DNA of 64,000 nt from positions 620,001-684,000 of the forward strand of contig NZ_JACIJH010000001.1 in the NCBI RefSeq assembly GCF_014199295.1. Direction: 5' to 3'. A program made the position numbers and the translations under genes. The notes beneath the pieces are model-generated. The model did no database searches. It saw only the letters and a program-made list of their open reading frames with translations, and was not told the DNA's origin. Shown here piece after piece: positions 59,912 through 64,000 of the stretch (positions within the stretch are counted from its first letter, which is position 1; each line of letters opens with the position of its first letter). Source of the stretch: Sphingopyxis panaciterrulae (GTDB lineage: Bacteria; Pseudomonadota; Alphaproteobacteria; Sphingomonadales; Sphingomonadaceae).

Positions 59912-61321
59912 GTGGCCACTCTCGCCGCCGACACCCGTGACTATGTGATCGCCGACATCGGTCTTGCCGATTTCGGACGCAAGGAAATCGCGATCGCCGA
60001 AACCGAAATGCCGGGCCTGATGGCGCTGCGCGAGGAATATGGCGCGGCCCAGCCGCTGAAGGGCGCGCGCATCACCGGATCGCTGCACATGACGATCCAG
60101 ACCGCGGTGCTGATCGAGACGCTGATCGCGCTGGGCGCCGAGGTGCGCTGGGCGACGTGCAACATCTTCTCGACCCAGGACCATGCCGCCGCAGCGATCG
60201 CCGCGGGCGGCACGCCGGTGTTCGCGGTGAAGGGCGAAAGCCTTGCCGATTATTGGGACTATGTCGGCCGCATCTTCGATTGGGGCGACGACCAGACCGC
60301 CAATATGATCCTCGATGACGGCGGCGACGCCACCATGTTCGCGCTGTGGGGCGCGCGCGTCGAGGCCGGCGAGGATCTGTTCGAGCCGACCAACGCCGAG
60401 GAAGTCGAATTCGTCCGCGCGCTGAAGGCCTTCCTCGCCGCCAAGCCCGGCTATCTGACCAAGAGCGTCCGCGCCATCAAGGGCGTGTCCGAAGAGACGA
60501 CCACCGGCGTCCATCGCCTCTATCAGATCGCCAAGGAGGGCAAGCTGCCCTTCCCCGCGATCAACGTCAACGACAGCGTCACCAAGTCGAAGTTCGACAA
60601 TCTCTATGGCTGCAAGGAGTCGCTGGTCGACGCGATCCGCCGCGCCACCGACGTGATGCTGGCGGGCAAGGTCGCGTGCGTCGCGGGCTTCGGCGACGTC
60701 GGCAAGGGCTCGGCCGCGAGCCTTCGCAACGGCGGCGCGCGCGTCCTCGTCACCGAGGTCGACCCGATCTGCGCGCTGCAGGCGGCGATGGAAGGCTATG
60801 AGGTCGTGACGATGGAAGAGGCGGTCGCCCGCGCCGACATCTTCTGCACCGCGACCGGCAACGCCGACGTCATCACCGCCGAGCATATGGCGGCGATGAA
60901 GCCGATGGCGATCGTCTGCAACATCGGCCATTTCGACAGCGAGATCCAGATCGCGGCGCTTGCCAACTACGACTGGACCGAGGTCAAGCCGGGCACCGAC
61001 CTGGTCAAATTCCCCGACGGCAAGGAGATCATCATCCTCGCCAAGGGCCGCCTCGTGAACCTCGGCTGCGCGACGGGCCACCCGTCGTTCGTCATGTCGT
61101 CGAGCTTCACCAACCAGACGCTCGCGCAGATCGAACTGTTCACCAAGGCGGGCGAGTATCAGAACGACGTCTATGTCCTGCCCAAGCATCTCGACGAAAA
61201 GGTCGCGGCGCTGCACCTCGAAAAGCTGGGCGTGAAGCTGTCCAAGCTGTCGCAGAAGCAGGCGGATTATATCGGCGTGCCGGTCGAAGGGCCGTTCAAG
61301 CCCGATCACTACCGCTATTGA
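59912..61321 (+). CDS. ahcY: S-adenosylhomocysteine hydrolase
   Basis: 469 residues. It splits S-adenosylhomocysteine to adenosine and homocysteine with bound NAD, removing the methyltransferase inhibitor. Marks: [41 protein letters not shown], the NAD site [12 protein letters not shown], and the C-terminal FKPDHYRY. The GTG at 59912 follows AGGAGA; the frame upstream to 59864 has no such site. A bidirectional terminator separates it from the sulfotransferase gene. Confidence 0.96.
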   Translation: MATLAADTRDYVIADIGLADFGRKEIAIAETEMPGLMALREEYGAAQPLKGARITGSLHMTIQTAVLIETLIALGAEVRWATCNIFSTQDHAAAAIAAGGTPVFAVKGESLADYWDYVGRIFDWGDDQTANMILDDGGDATMFALWGARVEAGEDLFEPTNAEEVEFVRALKAFLAAKPGYLTKSVRAIKGVSEETTTGVHRLYQIAKEGKLPFPAINVNDSVTKSKFDNLYGCKESLVDAIRRATDVMLAGKVACVAGFGDVGKGSAASLRNGGARVLVTEVDPICALQAAMEGYEVVTMEEAVARADIFCTATGNADVITAEHMAAMKPMAIVCNIGHFDSEIQIAALANYDWTEVKPGTDLVKFPDGKEIIILAKGRLVNLGCATGHPSFVMSSSFTNQTLAQIELFTKAGEYQNDVYVLPKHLDEKVAALHLEKLGVKLSKLSQKQADYIGVPVEGPFKPDHYRY

Positions 61322-61350
61322 TCGCGGCTTCGCGGACCGCGAAGGAAAAG

Positions 61351-61378
61351 GGGGCGCCGGTCGATTCCGGCGCCCTTT
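61351..61378 (+). terminator. Terminator between ahcY and the sulfotransferase gene
   Basis: GGGCGCCGG-TCGATT-CCGGCGCCC, a 9-base GC stem followed by TTT on the plus strand and by CCCTTTTCC on the minus strand. It can end transcripts from both convergent genes. Confidence 0.82.
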
Positions 61379-61379
61379 C

Positions 61380-62999
61380 CTATTCCGCCAGCGCCCCGAG
61401 CTTGTCGCGCAGCGGTCCGAGCCATTCGGCATAGGGCCGCCACACCTCCATGCCGTCGCGGTTGAGCGGGCGGCGCACCTGCTCGCTCGACGGGGTGCGG
61501 ACGACGCGGTCGAGCTTGTGGAATTCGAGCACCGCCGGGTCCCAGTCGAGCCCGAGATGCGCCAGCGCGCCGCGCAGATGCGGTTCGGGATCGCCGACCA
61601 TCGCGGCATAGTCGATATGATGGACCAGCCCCGGCGCGACACGGTCGAGATGCGTCATCAGCCGCACATAATCGACATAGCATTGCCCGATATGCTCGAG
61701 CGCGAAGGAGGAGGCGTGGGCGCGCGAGAAGCTCTGGGTGAAGTTCGAAAAGCAGCAGTCCATCGCCGGCCGGCGGATGTCGAGGAACTTGGCCTGCGGT
61801 AAAATCTTTCGCAGGAACAGGATGTTGCTCCAGTTGTGCGGCAGCTTGTCGACGAAATAGCGCTTGTCGGTCTTGCGATGCGCGCGGACGCGGCGAAGAT
61901 AGTCCTGCCCCATCGCCGCCGCCTGATCGGGATGCAGCCCGGCGATGAGCTGCGGCACGGTGACCGGGCCGCGGCGCGTGGCCATTTCCATCGCGCCGCG
62001 CAGGATCGCGGGTGCATAGGGCAGTTCGCCGACCGGCTCGATATCGCCGTGGCTGCCGAGCATCTGTTCGAGCAGCGTCGATCCCGAGCGCGGCAGGCTG
62101 ACGATGAATATCGGCACGCTATCGCCGCCGCCGGCTACCGCCGGTAGCGCGCGGACGAAGTCGGCGGTAACGACACGTTCCAGCTCCGCGATTTCCTCGG
62201 TCAGTTCGCGGGCATTGTAACCCAGGCTTTCGGCGCGCTGGCGATTGGCTTCACGATAATGGTCGAACGCCTCGGCATGAAGCTTGCGGTCGTGATAGGC
62301 GCGCGCGAGCGCGAAATGCAGCGGTACGCTGTTGCGCTCATCGATCGCGATGGCGACGGCGCGCTTCATCTCGTCGATGTCGGCGTCGGTCAGGACCCGG
62401 CTCTTGATTCCGGCGAGGCCCCACCAGGCCTCCCCGCATTCATAGTCGACCGCGACCGCCCGGCGATAGGAGGCGATCGCCGCGTCGACCTCTCCCGACG
62501 AGCGCTGGCTGTGGCCGAGTGCGATCCAGTAATGCGGGCGGTCGGGGTAGCGCTGCGTGAGCCGGTCGTAGATGGCGCGCGCTTCGTCGTGGCGGCCCAG
62601 CTTTTCGCGGATCATCGCACGCAGCGCGGGGACGGCGGGGTCGTCGATTTCGGATTCGAGCGTCGCGAACAGACGGTCCGCCTCCTCGGGCCGCTCCTGC
62701 TGGTTGAGGACCGATGCGAGGTTGCGGCGGACGTCGGCGGAGGCGAGACCGCGGGCGATGGCCTTGCGGAGGAAATGCTCGGCCTGGCCGAGCGCGCCGA
62801 GGTGGGTCGCGATCTCGCCGAGCTTGGCGAGGCCCTGCGGCTCATCGGGATTACGGCGCAGATGGTCGATGACCTGCCGCCCCGCGGCGTCCCAGTCCCC
62901 GGCCGCCGCCAGCTTGTCGGCCCGCGCCAGCGCCGCAAAGGTGGTCACCGCGCCGACCGGACCGCCCGGCATGCTGGTTTCGCGCCTCGTTTCATTCAT
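61380..62999 (-). CDS. TPR-repeat sulfotransferase
   Basis: 539 residues. About 250 N-terminal residues form five or more TPR units (for example LARADKLAAAGDWDAAGRQVI and PHYWIALGHSQRSSGEVDAAIASY). The sulfotransferase domain follows, with the PAPS phosphosulfate loop IVSLPRSGSTLLEQML at about 300 and a second PAPS region KFLDIRRPAMDCC. It transfers sulfate from PAPS, possibly to protein or lipid. It overlaps the upstream sulfotransferase gene by eight bases, so they form one operon. Confidence 0.9.
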   Translation of the reverse strand: MNETRRETSMPGGPVGAVTTFAALARADKLAAAGDWDAAGRQVIDHLRRNPDEPQGLAKLGEIATHLGALGQAEHFLRKAIARGLASADVRRNLASVLNQQERPEEADRLFATLESEIDDPAVPALRAMIREKLGRHDEARAIYDRLTQRYPDRPHYWIALGHSQRSSGEVDAAIASYRRAVAVDYECGEAWWGLAGIKSRVLTDADIDEMKRAVAIAIDERNSVPLHFALARAYHDRKLHAEAFDHYREANRQRAESLGYNARELTEEIAELERVVTADFVRALPAVAGGGDSVPIFIVSLPRSGSTLLEQMLGSHGDIEPVGELPYAPAILRGAMEMATRRGPVTVPQLIAGLHPDQAAAMGQDYLRRVRAHRKTDKRYFVDKLPHNWSNILFLRKILPQAKFLDIRRPAMDCCFSNFTQSFSRAHASSFALEHIGQCYVDYVRLMTHLDRVAPGLVHHIDYAAMVGDPEPHLRGALAHLGLDWDPAVLEFHKLDRVVRTPSSEQVRRPLNRDGMEVWRPYAEWLGPLRDKLGALAE

Positions 63000-63777
63000 A
63001 TCCGAGCAGCTTTCGCAATCCCGGCGCCTGATAGTCGACCAGCGCGCGGTGGCGCGGCCCGAGGCAGTCCGGCAGTTCGATCCCGATGCCGGTCAGATTC
63101 TCGCGCGCGGTGCCGCTCTGCCTGCGATCGGCGCCGATCCGCACGCGGTCGCGCCAGTCGCCCGGGCGCTCGATGCCGCAGGCGTCGAGCAAGGCGCCGA
63201 AGAACTCGTCCGCCTCCGAGGTGCCGGGGTCGCCGACATGGCGGATCAGCGCTTCATAGGTGACGACATGGACCCGCGCGCCGAGCCAGGCGGCGGCGTT
63301 CATTTCATAGATGTCGCGCAGCGACGGCGCCTTGCCGGGCAGGCCGAAGATCATCATCGTCAATAGCTCGTCGGCGGTGAGCGCGCCCGATTTCAGATGA
63401 TCCATATTGCTGGCGAACTGTTCGGAGATGAAGAAGCGCGCCCGCGCGATCACCCAGTCATAGGGATCGCGATAGAGGAGGATGCGGCGCGCGGGCGCGG
63501 TTTCGATCGCCGAGGCGTCGGCAAGGAAGAGATGACCCCAGCTGAGCATCGGGCGCGCGGGATCGAAGGCGACGCGATGCTGTTGCAGATTGGCCCACTG
63601 GATGAAATCGCGGCCATATTGCTGTTCGACCGGCACGAACATGCGGACGATGTTGCGCAGCAGATGGCTGCCGCTTTTCGGAACGCTGTTCAGGAACACC
63701 GGCTGGCGCAGCGGCGCTTGCGCGAAGCGGCGGTTCTCGTCGTCCAGCGTGTCGGGTTTCACGAACACTTCGGGCAT
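62992..63777 (-). CDS. Sulfotransferase family protein
   Basis: 261 residues. The PAPS loop is FLNSVPKSGSHLLRNIV and the 3'-phosphate site RRILLYRDPYDWVIARARF. The C-terminal half is shorter than usual but complete in outline. I set the start at ATG 63777 because the alternative ATG at 63828 lies inside the terminator hairpin that follows the TonB receptor gene. The acceptor is unknown. It forms an operon with the TPR sulfotransferase. Confidence 0.83.
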   Translation of the reverse strand: MPEVFVKPDTLDDENRRFAQAPLRQPVFLNSVPKSGSHLLRNIVRMFVPVEQQYGRDFIQWANLQQHRVAFDPARPMLSWGHLFLADASAIETAPARRILLYRDPYDWVIARARFFISEQFASNMDHLKSGALTADELLTMMIFGLPGKAPSLRDIYEMNAAAWLGARVHVVTYEALIRHVGDPGTSEADEFFGALLDACGIERPGDWRDRVRIGADRRQSGTARENLTGIGIELPDCLGPRHRALVDYQAPGLRKLLGYE

Positions 63778-63810
63778 GATCTCAACGCTTTCCTGATCCG
63801 CAAAAGAAAC

Positions 63811-63836
63811 GGGGCGGCATGTCGCCATGCCGCCCC
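63811..63836 (-). terminator. Terminator after the TonB receptor gene
   Basis: GGGGCGGCATG and CATGCCGCCCC form an 11-base stem with a four-base loop; on the minus strand it is followed by GTTTCTTTTG. It lies 22 bases after the receptor stop. Confidence 0.82.
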
Positions 63837-63858
63837 GCCTTGCAATCTGTCAAATTGA

Positions 63859-64000
63859 TCAGAACTTGCTCTTGATGTTCAGGAACGCCCGGCGCCCGTC
63901 GAACGGGTATTGCGAAGCCACGATGACCGGGCCGAGGGTCGAGATCTGACCGCCGTTGAGCACCGACACGCGCGGCGGGCGGGTGTTGAACAGATTGGCG
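63859..64000 (-). CDS. TonB-dependent receptor, C-terminal end only
   Basis: The last 46 codons of a larger gene that continues beyond the window: ANLFNTRPPRVSVLNGG ... YPFDGRRAFLNIKSKF. NLFNTRP plus an alternating barrel strand and terminal phenylalanine are typical of TonB-dependent receptor C-termini. Two sulfotransferase genes follow on the same strand after a terminator. Confidence 0.8.
   Translation of the reverse strand, partial: ANLFNTRPPRVSVLNGGQISTLGPVIVASQYPFDGRRAFLNIKSKF

Noticed and set aside
59567-61642. 691-codon open frame on the minus strand
   Set aside because: Antisense to ahcY and the sulfotransferase end; composition typical of a shadow frame.
1-64000. CRISPR arrays, rRNA or transposase-bearing insertion sequences
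   Set aside because: No regularly spaced repeats, rRNA-like sequence or DDE transposase gene was recognised anywhere in the window.

Overview
The window looks like a chromosomal segment of a GC-rich alphaproteobacterium of the Sphingomonadales, probably Sphingopyxis-like. This is inferred from three TonB-dependent receptors, the protein sequences of trmD, rplS, asd, ahcY and amn, and short palindromic intergenic repeats of the kind I associate with sphingomonads. No rRNA, tRNA or CRISPR array was found. Genus assignment is inference only.

Core left part (1-13.4 kb): a vapBC toxin-antitoxin pair (vapB cut by the window edge), a LysR regulator with a palindromic box just ahead of it, trmD-rplS with a terminator, asd, small membrane and zinc-binding proteins, a marR-emrA-emrB efflux operon with a MarR-type operator, a three-gene operon (DsbA-like isomerase, GFA protein, alpha/beta hydrolase) and an M2 dipeptidyl carboxypeptidase.

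Nitrite/copper block (13.4-21.7 kb): an NsrR-type Rrf2 regulator is divergent from a cluster with the gene order two-domain multicopper oxidase, diheme cytochrome c, monoheme cytochrome c, copper nitrite reductase. This is the ncgABC-nirK arrangement known from Nitrosomonas europaea, where NsrR also controls it. A near-consensus NsrR palindrome lies directly before ncgA. A TonB receptor, a PepSY membrane protein and a small membrane protein follow. No nitric oxide reductase is present in the window.

Conjugative remnant (21.8-27.0 kb): a DUF6118 protein and a Ti-type TraA relaxase/helicase read left. An oriT-like sequence sits in the divergent gap, and traC and traD read right. traD is fused in frame to a TauE/SafE permease, which marks a recombination joint.

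Catabolic island (27-50.6 kb): a nine-gene leftward operon (TonB receptor, SDR, enoyl-CoA hydratase, a double acyl-CoA dehydrogenase fusion, an ACAD10/11-like dehydrogenase, quinone oxidoreductase, APH-type kinase, nitronate monooxygenase-like flavoprotein, MaoC hydratase) is joined by a class-C-beta-lactamase-like esterase, an acyl-CoA synthetase, a tandem TetR protein, a second hydratase and dehydrogenase, another SDR, a TetR, a HAPMO-type Baeyer-Villiger monooxygenase and an MFS permease. Together they could take up a ketone-bearing hydrophobic substrate, oxidise it to an ester, hydrolyse it, activate the acid with CoA and beta-oxidise it, with a kinase/ACAD pair for 4-hydroxyacyl-CoA. The substrate is unknown.

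Second mobile element (about 50.9-53.9 kb): AlpA-like regulator, TumE-TumA toxin-antitoxin and a large serine recombinase. A 38-bp sequence at the 3' end of the recombinase gene recurs inverted at 13.41 kb.

Core right part (53.9-64 kb): a divergent ArsR/SRPBCC pair with a palindromic operator, an SDR, AMP nucleosidase, a peroxiredoxin framed by mirror-image repeats, YqgE, a small TPR protein, ahcY, and two sulfotransferases downstream of a TonB receptor that runs off the window end.
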